From: Luteimonas suaedae
Lineage (GTDB): Bacteria > Pseudomonadota > Gammaproteobacteria > Xanthomonadales > Xanthomonadaceae
DNA length: 64,000 bases
Assembly (NCBI RefSeq): GCF_008312895.1
Contig: NZ_VSSP01000001.1
Span: forward strand, 916,880 to 980,879
Reading direction: 5' to 3'
Numbering within the stretch: the stretch's first letter is position 1; every line of letters starts with the position of its first letter. The notes under the pieces were generated by a model. The model was not told the DNA's origin and ran no database searches. It was given only the letters and a program-made list of their open reading frames with translations. Of the stretch, positions 39,400 through 48,232 are shown piece after piece. The translations under genes and the position numbers were made by a program.

Positions 39400-39915
39400 C
39401 TGAGCCGCTGGCGCCCGCCACCCGAGAAAAGCACCGCGCTGATCACACGCGAGGGGCACGCGCGCCTGAAGGCCGAGCTGGACGACCTGTGGCGGGTCCG
39501 GCGGCCCGAAGTGGTGCGCGCACTGGCCGCGGCGGCCGCGGAGGGCGACCGTTCCGAGAACGCCGAGTACACCTACCGCAAGAAGCAGCTGGGCGAGATC
39601 GACCGCCGCGTGCGCTACCTGTCGAAGCGGCTGGAATCGCTGCGGATCGTTGACGACGTACCTTCCGATCCCGATGCGGTGTTCTTCGGCGCCTGGGTCG
39701 AGGTGGAGGACGCGGCGAATGGGCAATGTCACCGCTACCGGATCGTCGGCCCCGACGAGACCGACGCCCGCAAGGGCTGGATCAGCATCGATTCGCCGCT
39801 GGCCCGGGCAATGCTGAACAAGCGCGTCGGCGACGAGTTCGAAGTGGCGCTGCCGGCCGGCACGGAACACATGGCGGTCGTCGCGATCGAATATCCGCCG
39901 CGGCCGGAGGCTTAG
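39400..39915 (+). CDS. greB: Transcription elongation factor GreB (non-canonical or lost start codon)
   Basis: Cleavage factor that rescues backtracked RNA polymerase. The N-terminal coiled coil is present in frame from 39400 ([20 protein letters not shown], then [20 protein letters not shown] and [20 protein letters not shown]), followed by the C-terminal FKBP-like domain ([20 protein letters not shown]). No in-frame ATG, GTG or TTG exists before GTG 39511, which would delete the first ~37 residues of the coiled coil. The position aligning with the family Met is CTG at 39400. Either CTG initiation, a sequence error or recent loss of the start. Its stop overlaps the stop of the convergent PfpI gene. 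Confidence 0.85.
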   Translation: MSRWRPPPEKSTALITREGHARLKAELDDLWRVRRPEVVRALAAAAAEGDRSENAEYTYRKKQLGEIDRRVRYLSKRLESLRIVDDVPSDPDAVFFGAWVEVEDAANGQCHRYRIVGPDETDARKGWISIDSPLARAMLNKRVGDEFEVALPAGTEHMAVVAIEYPPRPEA

Positions 39916-40442
39916 GACACCGCGTCGATCACCGCCTGGGTGAAGGCGGGAATGTCATCGGGCTTGCGGCTGGTGATGACATGGCCGTCGGTGACGACCT
40001 CCGCATCTTTCCAGCGTGCACCGGCGTTCTCCAGATCGGTGCGCAGCGATGGCCAGGACGTGACCTCCCGCCCCTTCGCCGCGCCGGCTTCGGCCAGCAT
40101 CCAGGGGCCGTGGCAGATCGCGGCCAGCGGTTTGCCGGCCTGGTCGAAGGCGCGGACGAAATCGACCGCCTTCGGCTCGCGCCGCAGGTTGTCCGGGTTG
40201 ATCACCCCGCCCGGCAGCACCAGCGCGTCATAGTCTTCGGGCCTGGCCTGCGACAGCGCCAGATCGACCGGGACCGTGTCGCCCCAGTCCTTCTCCTTCC
40301 AGCCGCGGATCTCGCCGGCTTGCGGCGCGATCACGTCCACCGTGAATCCGGCTTCCTTGAGCTTGGCGCGTGGCTCCATCAGCTCCGACTGCTCGAAACC
40401 GTTGGTGGCGAGGACGGCGATGCGCTTGCTGTCGGCGGGCAT
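39912..40442 (-). CDS. PfpI/DJ-1-family protein (protease/deglycase type)
   Basis: 176-residue class I glutamine-amidotransferase-like protein; family members are described as proteases or as stress-protective deglycases/chaperones. Nucleophile elbow [14 protein letters not shown] with Cys110 and His111; [15 protein letters not shown] and a preceding Glu (FEQSE) complete the usual site. No signal peptide. The stop codon TAA shares three bases with the greB stop on the other strand. Confidence 0.93.
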   Translation of the reverse strand: MPADSKRIAVLATNGFEQSELMEPRAKLKEAGFTVDVIAPQAGEIRGWKEKDWGDTVPVDLALSQARPEDYDALVLPGGVINPDNLRREPKAVDFVRAFDQAGKPLAAICHGPWMLAEAGAAKGREVTSWPSLRTDLENAGARWKDAEVVTDGHVITSRKPDDIPAFTQAVIDAVS

Positions 40443-40813
40443 GGCGGGACTCCTGCTGCGGTGGAAGCCCGCAGGCTAGGGCGCGCCCGGTGGCGGGGTC
40501 GTGAATCACGGGACCTTGACGTCGGTCGGCGGTCCCCGCTCGCGGAGTCGCGACTGCCGCCGCTCATGCAGGTGGCGATGCCGGCGACGCAAACGGAGCC
40601 AGGCCGTATCGACGTCCACTCCACCTATCTCCTGCAGGAGGGGCTACAGCCCCGACCCGCCGAAGATCACGGCAAGGCGACAAGCGGTGCGGCGTCGGTC
40701 GGAAGACTGCATGCCCGGGGGCTTTTCCGCATCCCGCTCGTTTCCCGGGGTCGGGGCCGAAGCCCCTCCTACAAACGAGGACAACCGGCACGGAAAACGA
40801 ACGTCGATATGCC
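40443..40813. other. 371-base intergenic region with a REP pair, no gene
   Basis: Lies between the PfpI gene start and the 3' end of a secreted hypothetical protein. It holds the REP pair at 40634-40772; I find no supported ORF. A promoter for the PfpI gene should lie in its first ~100 bases but none stands out. Confidence 0.6.
40634..40772. repeat. Inverted pair of GTAG-type REPs
   Basis: GCAGGAGGGGCTACAGCCCC (40634-40656) and the complement GTCGGGGCCGAAGCCCCTCC (40750-40772), ~94 bases apart, the same unit as at 1175-1238; the left copy has GCAG instead of GTAG. Confidence 0.8.
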
Positions 40814-41257
40814 CTAGCGCTCGCGCGCGTCCGAATCGGATGCCGCGTCCACCCGCTCCAGTTCGTACAGCCCGCCGCCGGCGATCACCGAGAAATAACC
40901 GCTGTCGATGCGAAACCCCTGACGAGGGAAAAACGTCCCCGGCGCCACCCGGCACAGCACGAACTCTTCCGACCACCCGCACCGCAAACCGCGGCTCTCG
41001 CCCACGCCGGGGAACAGGCCCGCCATCTGGTCGGGACTGGCCACGTCCAGGCGCTTGGGCTGGCCGGCGAACCAGGCTCGCCAGCCGTCGCCCTCCCGGG
41101 TCACGCGCAATCCGGCGCGATGGTCGCCATCGCCGGACACCACGTCCTCTCCAACCGGACGATAGTTCCCGCTCAGGCCATCGGGATCCTGTGCTGCAGC
41201 CACGCCCGCGCACAGCAGCGCCGCCGGCAGCAGGCACGCCACCGCACGTCGCATCAC
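40814..41257 (-). CDS. Secreted hypothetical protein downstream of rimO
   Basis: 147 residues with a clear signal peptide ([22 protein letters not shown]) and a small globular domain: [40 protein letters not shown] and a Cys pair ([13 protein letters not shown]) that could form a disulfide. Family not recognised. It overlaps the rimO stop by 4 bases, so it is translated with rimO; the functional link is unknown. The alternative start one codon later is equally possible. Confidence 0.7.
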   Translation of the reverse strand: MMRRAVACLLPAALLCAGVAAAQDPDGLSGNYRPVGEDVVSGDGDHRAGLRVTREGDGWRAWFAGQPKRLDVASPDQMAGLFPGVGESRGLRCGWSEEFVLCRVAPGTFFPRQGFRIDSGYFSVIAGGGLYELERVDAASDSDARER

Positions 41258-42609
41258 GCCGCCACCTCGCCGTACAGGTCGTGCTCGTCGCTACCCATGA
41301 TCCGCACCTCGGCGAAGTCGCCGGCGCGCAGGCCGTGCGCGGCGCCGTCCTGGATCTGCACCAGGCCATCGATCTCCGGCGCGTCCGCCTGCGAGCGCGC
41401 GATCGCCAGTTCGCCGTCGATCGTGTCGACCAGGCAGCGCTGCACGCTGCCGACCTTCGCCTCCAGGCGCTCGGCCGAGATCCGTGCCTGGCGCTCCATG
41501 AAGCGCGCCAGCCGCACCTGCTTCACGTCCTCGTCGACCGGATCGGGCAGCGCGTTCGCCGCGGCGCCTTCCACCGGGGAATAGGCGAACGCGCCGACGC
41601 GGTCGAGCTGCGCCTCGTCCAGGAAGTCCAGCAGTTCCTCGAATTCGGCGTCGGTCTCGCCGGGGAATCCGACGATGAAGGTCGAGCGGATCGTGAGTTC
41701 CGGACAGATCGCGCGCCAGCCGCGGATGCGCTCGAGCGTGCGCTCCACCGCCCCGGGCCGCTTCATCAGTTTCAGGATCCGCGGGCTGGCGTGCTGGAAC
41801 GGGATGTCCAGGTACGGCAGCAACTTGCCTTCGGCCATCAGCGGGATGATCCGGTCGACGTGCGGATACGGGTAGACGTAGTGCAACCGCGTCCAGACGC
41901 CCAGCTCGGCGAGCCCCTCGCACAGCGCCTGCATCCGCGTCTGGTAGCGGCCGCCGCGCCAGTCGCGCTCGGCATAGCGCAGGTCGACGCCGTAGGCCGA
42001 GGTGTCCTGCGAGATCACCAGCAACTCGCGCACGCCGCCGCGCACCAGGCGTTCGGCCTCGCGCAACACCTCGTCGACCGGGCGCGAGACCAGGTCGCCG
42101 CGCATCGACGGAATGATGCAGAAGCTGCAGCGGTGATTGCAGCCCTCGGAGATCTTCAGGTAGGCGTAGTGCTTCGGCGTCAGCTTGATGCCGATGTCGT
42201 CGGCCGCGCGCCGCGGCACCAGGTCGACGAACGGGTCGTGCGCCTGCGGCACCGCGGTGTGCACCGCGCGCATCACGCTGGCGTAGTCCTGCGGACCGCT
42301 GATCGACAGCACGCCCGGATGCGCCTGGCGGATCACCTCCTCGCGCTTGCCCAGGCAGCCAGTGACGATGACCTTGCCGTTCTCGGCCATCGCCTCGCCG
42401 ATCGCCTCCAGCGACTCGTCCACCGCCGCGTCGATGAAACCGCAGGTATTGACCACCACCACGTCGGCGGCGTCGTAGCTGGGCACGATCTCGTAGCCCT
42501 CCACCTTCAGCTGGGTCAGGATGCGCTCGGAATCGACCAGCGCCTTCGGGCAGCCGAGGCTGACGAAGCCGACCCGGGGGCTGGTGGGCTTGTGGGGAAC
42601 GGCGGACAT
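41254..42609 (-). CDS. rimO: Ribosomal protein uS12 methylthiotransferase RimO
   Basis: Radical-SAM enzyme that methylthiolates an Asp of ribosomal protein S12; 451 residues. N-terminal UPF0004 domain ([20 protein letters not shown] with cluster Cys residues in NTCGFIDAA and [10 protein letters not shown]), radical-SAM motif [16 protein letters not shown] and C-terminal TRAM domain. [12 protein letters not shown] and [13 protein letters not shown] separate RimO from MiaB. Normal length. Confidence 0.97.
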   Translation of the reverse strand: MSAVPHKPTSPRVGFVSLGCPKALVDSERILTQLKVEGYEIVPSYDAADVVVVNTCGFIDAAVDESLEAIGEAMAENGKVIVTGCLGKREEVIRQAHPGVLSISGPQDYASVMRAVHTAVPQAHDPFVDLVPRRAADDIGIKLTPKHYAYLKISEGCNHRCSFCIIPSMRGDLVSRPVDEVLREAERLVRGGVRELLVISQDTSAYGVDLRYAERDWRGGRYQTRMQALCEGLAELGVWTRLHYVYPYPHVDRIIPLMAEGKLLPYLDIPFQHASPRILKLMKRPGAVERTLERIRGWRAICPELTIRSTFIVGFPGETDAEFEELLDFLDEAQLDRVGAFAYSPVEGAAANALPDPVDEDVKQVRLARFMERQARISAERLEAKVGSVQRCLVDTIDGELAIARSQADAPEIDGLVQIQDGAAHGLRAGDFAEVRIMGSDEHDLYGEVAA

Positions 42610-42651
42610 GTGCGGACCGGAGTGAAGCGGGCGGCGATTATAGCGTTCGCG

Positions 42652-42677
42652 CAGAAACGGCCCGGATCCGGGCCGTT
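42652..42677. terminator. GC-rich hairpin between rimO and the autotransporter gene
   Basis: Perfect palindrome GAAACGGCCCG GATC CGGGCCGTTTC-type (13-bp arms). Only a short T stretch follows on the minus strand, so termination of the autotransporter transcript is plausible but not certain. A second stem CTCCGG..CCGGAG lies at 42740-42763, directly after the autotransporter stop. Confidence 0.55.
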
Positions 42678-42773
42678 TCGCTCATCGAGCGTACATCTCC
42701 ACGCACTGAATGCGCCCGGACCCGCCGCAATAGTGGACCGCTCCGGCGTCGCCCCCGGAGCGGCCACCCGCGC

Positions 42774-45632
42774 TCAGAACCCCAGCGCGTAGCGCAGCGA
42801 GACCATCCGTGCGTCGCCGCGGGGGCCGAAGCGCTGGTCATAGCCGAACGTCATCACCGCGTTGCGGCCGACCCACGCATCCAGCCCTAGGCCGAACAGG
42901 CCGCCGGACCGTCCCGGCTGCAGGCCCGCCAGCGGCGACCAGGCGTCGGCGCCGACGAAGCTGGCGTCGATGTCCAGGCCGCTGGCGCCGAGCGTGTGCT
43001 GCCACTCGGCGTAGCCGCGCAGGGTCAGCGCCGACCAGCCGCGCTCGGCGCGCACGCCGGCGATCGCCTGGCTGCGGCTCGAGGTCCACGCATCGGCGCG
43101 CAGGCCGAAGCCGTCGCCGCCGAGTTCCGAGAAGCCGTCGCTGTCGATCCGCGTGTACTCGGCGCCCACGTACGGCGTCAGGTGCGCGTCGCGGTCGCCG
43201 AAGCGATAGCCGCTTTCCAGGTTGGCGGTCAGGTAGTCACCGGCATAGGCGCTGAACACGCCCATCGACTGCCGCCCGGTGAACAGCTGCCGTTCCAGGC
43301 GCCGATCGAAGCGGCCGAAGCCGACCTGGCCCAGGGTGTAGGCATTGCCGTGCAGGCTGCCGGCATACAGCTGGGTCTGGGTCTGGCGATCGCGGCCGCG
43401 GTCACGGCTGCCGTCGCGGCGGCTGTCGGCCCGGGTCTCGCCGAAGGCGAAGCCGGCGATGCCGTTGCCGCCGAAGCGGTAGTCGCGGCCGATCATCCAG
43501 CCGTCGACGGAGAAGTCGCTGCCGGAATATCCGCCCTGTCCGCCGCCGCCGAGTTCGCGCTTCCACGCGCCCGCGGCCTGCGGCTGCAGGCGGCTGTCGT
43601 CGAAGTGCGAGGACAACGCACGCCGGCTCATGTCGATCGCGTCGAAGGTCGTCGACGAGGCCACCGCATGCAGTTCGCCGGACAGGCTGGACAGCGACGC
43701 CGCCGCGGTCGCCTCGTCGGCAATGCGCTGGAAGTCGCCGGCAACCTGGATGAAGCCGTCGGCGATCACCCCTTCGCCGGCTTCGCGCTGCCCGTCGATC
43801 TGCCGGAACGCGTTCTCCACCCGCTGCGCCGACGCCAGCGACGCGGCACCGATATTGCCGAACGCGGCCACGGCCGCGCTCACGTCGAGGCGGGTGACGT
43901 CCAGCCAGACGACACCACCGGTGTAGTCGTAGCGGATCGTACCTTCGAAGAACAGACTGTCGTCGTAGGTGTAGCCGTCGAAACGGCCATCGAGCGTCCC
44001 GTCGGCGCGCAGCACGTGCTCCCGGTTCTGCCTGACGTAGCCGTCGACCGCGCCGGCAACGTGCACGGTACCGCCCTCGAGGGTGGCGTCGCCGCCGACC
44101 TCGAGTGCACCGGTGCCGAGCACCACCGCGAGTTCCGCATCGGCGCCGTGGGTGTAGTCGCCGCCGATGGTGAGCGCGGTGGTGCCATCGCCGGCGTCGA
44201 GCAGCAGCCTGCCCTGGTTGCCGACGTTGCCGGCGACGTGGCCATCGCCGCTCAGGATGCCACCGGCGCGGATGGAAACCTCGGAGTTGCCGAGCGAACC
44301 GCTCAGGCGCAGCGTGCCGCCGTCGACCAGGGTGGCGCCGCGGTAGGCGTTCGCGCCCGACAATTCGAGGATGCCGCTGCCGCGCTTGGTCAGGCCAGCC
44401 GCGCCGACGATGTCGTTCGACCAGACGGAAGTCACGCCGTCGAAGTCCGCCGTCACCCGCCCCCAGTCGAAACGCGCAGGCCCCTGCACGGCCCGGCCCA
44501 CGTCCAGCAGCCCGTAGCCGAAGAGTTCGTCCACGCCCGAGGCGCCGATGTCCTGCGCGGTGCCCAGGAGGGTCTGCCGCACCAGGTCGTTGTCGAACCA
44601 GGGGAACGCTTCCCACACCAGCGCGGCGGCGCCCGAGACCTGCGGCGCGGCAAAGGAGGTGCCCGCCCAGCGCCAGTATTCGGGATCGTCCGGCGGATCG
44701 TCGGTTCCGGTCGTGACCACGGTGCCCGGCGCCGCCAGGCAGTAGTTCATGGCGATGCCGCAGGCGTTCGGATAGACGTCGCCGTCGATGTCATCCAATT
44801 GATTCGGGTTCTCGGGATCGATCGCCGTCACGGCGATCCAGCCTCGTTCCAGATCCGCCGCAGGGGTGCTGCCGTTCGGTCCGGACTGGCTCGGCAGCGC
44901 GGCCATGTCGGTTGGATCGCCCTCTCCGAGATTGCCGGTGGCGAATACCACCAGCCCGTCGTTGCCGATGATGAAGTCGCGATACTCGTCGGCGATCGGC
45001 GCGGTCGCGGCCGGGTCGTCCCAGTAGAGACCGCCCCAAGAGTTGTTCATGATGCGCACGTCGCGGTCGATCATGTCCTGGTGGATGGGCTCCAGCCCAA
45101 GCGCACCGTCGACCTCGTTGCCCTGTCCGCTGCCGTCGTCGTCCGGCGGCTCGTCATTGATGATCCGCGCCGAGACGATTTCCGCGCCCTGCGCGATGCC
45201 GCCGGGCCACTGCCCGAACGGCTGGCCGGCGATGATCTGGGCGACCGCGGTGCCGTGGCCGTCGACGTCGTCGATGGACAGGTCATTGTCGGAATCGACG
45301 TAGACCAGGTTGTCCACCACGCGCCCTGCCAACGCCGGGTGATCGGGATTGACGCCAGTGTCGAGCACACCGATGCGGACACCCTCACCGGTGAATCCGG
45401 CTTCGATGGCGGCATCGGCATTGGTCACCGTCAGGTGATCGCTGTAGGCCGGGTTCGGCGGTTCGACCACCGTCGGTGGCGGCGGGCCGGGCGGCGGGCT
45501 GGGCGGCGGCGTGTCGGGACGGTTGTTGCTACCGCCGCCGCCGCACGCCGTCAACGCAAGCCCGATCGCGCCGGCCAGCAGCGAAAGCCGGAACGACGGC
45601 GCCGTTGCGGCGCCCGAGATCTTCTCCTTCAT
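42774..45632 (-). CDS. Subtilisin-family (S8) serine protease autotransporter
   Basis: Secreted protease anchored by a type V autotransporter barrel; 952 residues. N-terminal signal with a lipobox-like LTAC (Cys30) and a Gly/Pro-rich linker. The S8 domain spans ~60-420: Asp91 (IGVLDTGVNPDHP), His126 (DVDGHGTAVAQIIAG), oxyanion region NSWGG and Ser326 (WAGTSFAAPQVSG). Beta-helix passenger with an autotransporter-associated repeat (GSGILELSGANAYRGATLVD). The C-terminal ~270 residues form the beta-barrel, ending in the Phe of SLRYALGF as outer-membrane proteins do. ATG chosen because MKEKISGAATAPSFRLSLLA is a typical signal start. Substrate unknown. Confidence 0.93.
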   Translation of the reverse strand: MKEKISGAATAPSFRLSLLAGAIGLALTACGGGGSNNRPDTPPPSPPPGPPPPTVVEPPNPAYSDHLTVTNADAAIEAGFTGEGVRIGVLDTGVNPDHPALAGRVVDNLVYVDSDNDLSIDDVDGHGTAVAQIIAGQPFGQWPGGIAQGAEIVSARIINDEPPDDDGSGQGNEVDGALGLEPIHQDMIDRDVRIMNNSWGGLYWDDPAATAPIADEYRDFIIGNDGLVVFATGNLGEGDPTDMAALPSQSGPNGSTPAADLERGWIAVTAIDPENPNQLDDIDGDVYPNACGIAMNYCLAAPGTVVTTGTDDPPDDPEYWRWAGTSFAAPQVSGAAALVWEAFPWFDNDLVRQTLLGTAQDIGASGVDELFGYGLLDVGRAVQGPARFDWGRVTADFDGVTSVWSNDIVGAAGLTKRGSGILELSGANAYRGATLVDGGTLRLSGSLGNSEVSIRAGGILSGDGHVAGNVGNQGRLLLDAGDGTTALTIGGDYTHGADAELAVVLGTGALEVGGDATLEGGTVHVAGAVDGYVRQNREHVLRADGTLDGRFDGYTYDDSLFFEGTIRYDYTGGVVWLDVTRLDVSAAVAAFGNIGAASLASAQRVENAFRQIDGQREAGEGVIADGFIQVAGDFQRIADEATAAASLSSLSGELHAVASSTTFDAIDMSRRALSSHFDDSRLQPQAAGAWKRELGGGGQGGYSGSDFSVDGWMIGRDYRFGGNGIAGFAFGETRADSRRDGSRDRGRDRQTQTQLYAGSLHGNAYTLGQVGFGRFDRRLERQLFTGRQSMGVFSAYAGDYLTANLESGYRFGDRDAHLTPYVGAEYTRIDSDGFSELGGDGFGLRADAWTSSRSQAIAGVRAERGWSALTLRGYAEWQHTLGASGLDIDASFVGADAWSPLAGLQPGRSGGLFGLGLDAWVGRNAVMTFGYDQRFGPRGDARMVSLRYALGF

Positions 45633-45883
45633 GGGTGCGTCTCCCTCTTCGACGACTCGTATTGCACGTCCTGCCCCCGGGAGGCATCTCACCGCCCCGA
45701 ACCCGACTGGACACCTTGGACCATCTATACCCGCAAACACCCGTAGCCGCCACCACGAAACCGTGACGCATCGCCGGCAACCACACAAAGTCGAATGAAT
45801 GGGCTGCGCGTTTGCCGCACCAGGGCGACGGCGCGATAATTCCGCCTTTCCCGGGGAACCCCCCGTCCCTGCCGGAGCAATGC
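45633..45883. other. Divergent intergenic region between autotransporter and thiolase
   Basis: 251 bases holding the two divergent promoter regions. GAGG lies ~12 bases before the autotransporter ATG; the thiolase ATG follows CGGAGCAATGC. The overlapping long open frames here have no family features. No strong -35/-10 pair stands out. Confidence 0.5.
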
Positions 45884-47059
45884 ATGAGCGACATCGTCAT
45901 CGTCGGCGCCAAGCGCACCGCCATCGGTTCCTTCCTCGGCCAGTTCACCGGCGTGCCGACGCCGACGCTCGGCGCCGCCGCGATCCGCGGCGCGCTAGAA
46001 CAGGCCGGCGTCGCCCCCGACCAGGTCGACGAGGTGATCATGGGCTGCGTGCTGCCAGCCGGGCTGGGCCAGGCGCCGGCGCGTCAGGCGTCGCTCGCGG
46101 CGGGCATCCCCGACGCCGTCGGCTGCACCACCATCAACAAGGTCTGCGGCTCGGGCATGAAGGCGATCATGTTCGCGCACGACCTGATCCGCGCCGGCTC
46201 CTCCACCGTCGCCGTCGCCGGCGGCATGGAGTCGATGACCAACGCCCCGCACCTGCTCAACGGCGCGCGCACCGGCATCCGCTACGGCAGCGCCGAGTTC
46301 CTCGATCACATGGCATGGGACGGCCTCACCAATCCCTACGACGGCAAGGCGATGGGCGTGTTCGGCGACGCCACCTGCGAGAAGTATGGCTTCGACCGCG
46401 AGGCGCTCGACGCGTTCTCGGCCGAGAGCGTGAAGCGCGCGCAGGCGGCGACCGCGGACGGCGCCTTCCGCGGCGAGATCGTTCCGGTCACGGTCAAGAC
46501 CCGCAAGGGCGAGACCGTGGTCGAGACCGACGAGGAGCCGGGCCGGATCGACATCGCCAAGATCGCGACGCTGCGCCCGGCATTCGGCAAGGAAGGCCGC
46601 CTGACCGCGGCCTCGTCCTCGAAGATCTCAGATGGCGCCGCCGCCACCGTGCTGATGTCCGCCGACGAGGCCGGCCGCCGCGGCCTGGCGCCGCTGGCGC
46701 GCATCGTCGCGCATGCCGGCCATGCACAGGCGCCGGAATGGTTCACCACTGCGCCGGTGGCGGCGATCGGCAGCGTGCTCGAACGCGCCGGCTGGTCGGT
46801 CGACGAAGTCGACCTGTTCGAGGTCAACGAGGCGTTCGCCTGCGTGGCGATGGCGCCGATGAAAGATCTCGGAATTCCCCACCACAAGCTGAATGTCAAC
46901 GGCGGTGCCTGTGCACTCGGACACCCCATCGGCGCCAGCGGTGCCCGCTTGCTGGTGACACTGATAAATGCCCTGCGGACGCGGGGTTACCGGCGCGGTG
47001 TCGCTTCGTTGTGCATCGGCGGCGGCGAAGCCACAGCGGTCGCAGTCGAGGTGGCGTGA
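45884..47059 (+). CDS. Acetyl-CoA C-acetyltransferase (thiolase)
   Basis: Degradative/biosynthetic thiolase II, 391 residues, interconverting acetoacetyl-CoA and acetyl-CoA. Nucleophile Cys88 in NKVCGSGMKAIM; NVNGGACALGHPIGASGARL with the catalytic His347; base Cys377 in SLCIGGGEA. In this region it would finish leucine and ketone-body degradation after HMG-CoA lyase. GGAG lies 9 bases before the ATG; the open frame extends upstream without conservation. Confidence 0.95.
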   Translation: MSDIVIVGAKRTAIGSFLGQFTGVPTPTLGAAAIRGALEQAGVAPDQVDEVIMGCVLPAGLGQAPARQASLAAGIPDAVGCTTINKVCGSGMKAIMFAHDLIRAGSSTVAVAGGMESMTNAPHLLNGARTGIRYGSAEFLDHMAWDGLTNPYDGKAMGVFGDATCEKYGFDREALDAFSAESVKRAQAATADGAFRGEIVPVTVKTRKGETVVETDEEPGRIDIAKIATLRPAFGKEGRLTAASSSKISDGAAATVLMSADEAGRRGLAPLARIVAHAGHAQAPEWFTTAPVAAIGSVLERAGWSVDEVDLFEVNEAFACVAMAPMKDLGIPHHKLNVNGGACALGHPIGASGARLLVTLINALRTRGYRRGVASLCIGGGEATAVAVEVA

Positions 47060-47100
47060 AGGAGTTAACGGCATTTTTACGCAAGGAATCAAACACATAC

Positions 47101-47128
47101 TTGACACCCATCACCGGCTTGTCATGAT
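47101..47128 (+). promoter_or_regulatory. Candidate sigma-70 promoter of the Ala-rich lipoprotein gene
   Basis: TTGACA (perfect -35) at 47101-47106, 16 bases, then CATGAT (four of six -10 matches) at 47123-47128. The start would be near 47135, a 50-base leader before the lipoprotein ATG at 47185. The local sequence is AT-richer than its surroundings. Confidence 0.6.
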
Positions 47129-47184
47129 GTGCCCCGGCGCGCAGCATCGCGCGTTCTGACTCACCACACGACGAGGAAATCAAC

Positions 47185-47544
47185 ATGTCCATCAACAAGG
47201 CTCTGCTTGCCCTGGCTATGGGTTTCGCCCTGGCCGCTTGCTCGAACCAGGATACCGCGCAGGACGCAGCTGCCGACGCCGCTGACGCCGCTGCCGAGGC
47301 CCAGGCCCAGGCCGATGCTGCTTACGGCGACGAGGCCGCGCAGGCCGCTGCCGACACCGCCGACATGGCCGCCGACACCGCCACCGACGCCGCCGCCGAC
47401 GCTTCCGCCGCCACCGGCGACGCGGCCGATGCCGCTGCCGACGCTGCCCAGGACGCCGCTGACGTGGCCGAGGACGCTGCCGATGTCGCCGACGAGGCTC
47501 AGGACGCGGCCGAAGCCAACGCCGAAGAAGATCCGGTGCAGTAA
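47185..47544 (+). CDS. Small Ala/Asp-rich lipoprotein (paralogue 1)
   Basis: 119 residues. Lipoprotein signal MSINKALLALAMGFALAACS with lipobox LAAC, then ~95 residues composed almost only of Ala, Asp, Glu, Thr and Val in a repetitive pattern (DAADAAAEAQAQADAAYGDE, AADAAQDAADVAEDAADVAD). It should form a long amphipathic, strongly acidic helix, anchored in the outer or inner membrane. Own promoter and own terminator, so monocistronic and perhaps highly expressed. Not a recognised enzyme; possibilities include an envelope spacer like Lpp or an LEA-like stress protein. Confidence 0.85.
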   Translation: MSINKALLALAMGFALAACSNQDTAQDAAADAADAAAEAQAQADAAYGDEAAQAAADTADMAADTATDAAADASAATGDAADAAADAAQDAADVAEDAADVADEAQDAAEANAEEDPVQ

Positions 47545-47589
47545 AGCATTCGCCGCAAGCCGAATGGCTTGACGCGAATTGCAGTATCA

Positions 47590-47623
47590 GGAAAGCCGCC
47601 GGAAGTCCGGCGGCTTTCCTTTT
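47590..47623 (+). terminator. Intrinsic terminator after lipoprotein 1
   Basis: 13-bp stem GGAAAGCCGCCGG / CCGGCGGCTTTCC with loop AAGT and a T-run, 45 bases after the stop. Confidence 0.9.
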
Positions 47624-47724
47624 GCAGTCATAGGCATGGCAATGGCGCCGCCGCCATGCACACCCCCTTCACCGACACAGGGCAAGACTGCCCGCGCTTC
47701 CGGCCCTCTCGAAGGAAAACCACC

Positions 47725-48111
47725 ATGGACAGCAAGCTCCTGATCCTCGCCGCCGCCGTCGTGCTCAGCCTGGGCGCCTGCCGGGACGACACCGCAAACG
47801 CCCAGCAGGAGGCCGACGAGGCCGCCGCGGCCGCAGAAGACGCGCGCCAGTCCGCTTCCGAGGCGCTCGACTCCGCCGGTGCCGCCGCCCGCGAAGGCTA
47901 CGATGCCGCCGCAGCCGGCGCGCGCGAAGCCACCGCCGACTCGCGCGAAGCGATGCATCGCGCCGGCGACGCCACCGAAGCCACGGCGCGCGAAGCCGCC
48001 GCCGATGCCTCCGAGGCCGCGGCCGAGGCCGCGCGTGCCAGTTCCGACGCCATGGATCGCGCCGCCGAACGCGCCGACACCGCCGCCGAGGACGCGCGCG
48101 ACGACCAGTAA
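47725..48111 (+). CDS. Small Ala/Glu/Arg-rich lipoprotein (paralogue 2)
   Basis: 128 residues. Lipobox in [20 protein letters not shown], then a low-complexity region of Ala with alternating acidic and basic residues ([40 protein letters not shown]). Predicted to be a continuous helix or coiled coil, less acidic than its neighbour. AAGGA lies 7 bases before the ATG. Followed by its own terminator. It resembles the preceding gene in design but sequence identity is low beyond composition; duplication is possible, not proven. Confidence 0.8.
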   Translation: MDSKLLILAAAVVLSLGACRDDTANAQQEADEAAAAAEDARQSASEALDSAGAAAREGYDAAAAGAREATADSREAMHRAGDATEATAREAAADASEAAAEAARASSDAMDRAAERADTAAEDARDDQ

Positions 48112-48137
48112 CCGGCCAGTCACGCCATCGCGCCATC

Positions 48138-48170
48138 GAAGGCCCGCCGTTGTGCGGGCCTTCTTCTTTT
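48138..48170 (+). terminator. Intrinsic terminator after lipoprotein 2
   Basis: GAAGGCCCGC / GCGGGCCTTC stem with loop CGTTGT followed by TTCTTTT. Confidence 0.9.
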
Positions 48171-48232
48171 GCGCAAGCCGCAGCCCGGCCGCGGCGGTTA
48201 TCCTGTCGGGCCCGCCGTCCGGATGCCCGCGC

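Noticed and set aside
39393..39653. Frameshifted greB beginning at TTG 39393
   Set aside because: That frame gives a non-homologous sequence; the GreB frame itself is continuous from 39400, so the problem is the start codon, not a frameshift.
40501..42792. 763-residue plus-strand ORF
   Set aside because: It covers rimO and the downstream secreted protein antisense, with low-complexity translation and no ribosome-binding site.
47185..48111. Antifreeze or silk-like exported repeat proteins
   Set aside because: The Ala-rich pattern is explained by acidic or mixed-charge helices behind a lipobox; no Thr-x11 or Gly-rich silk repeats are present.
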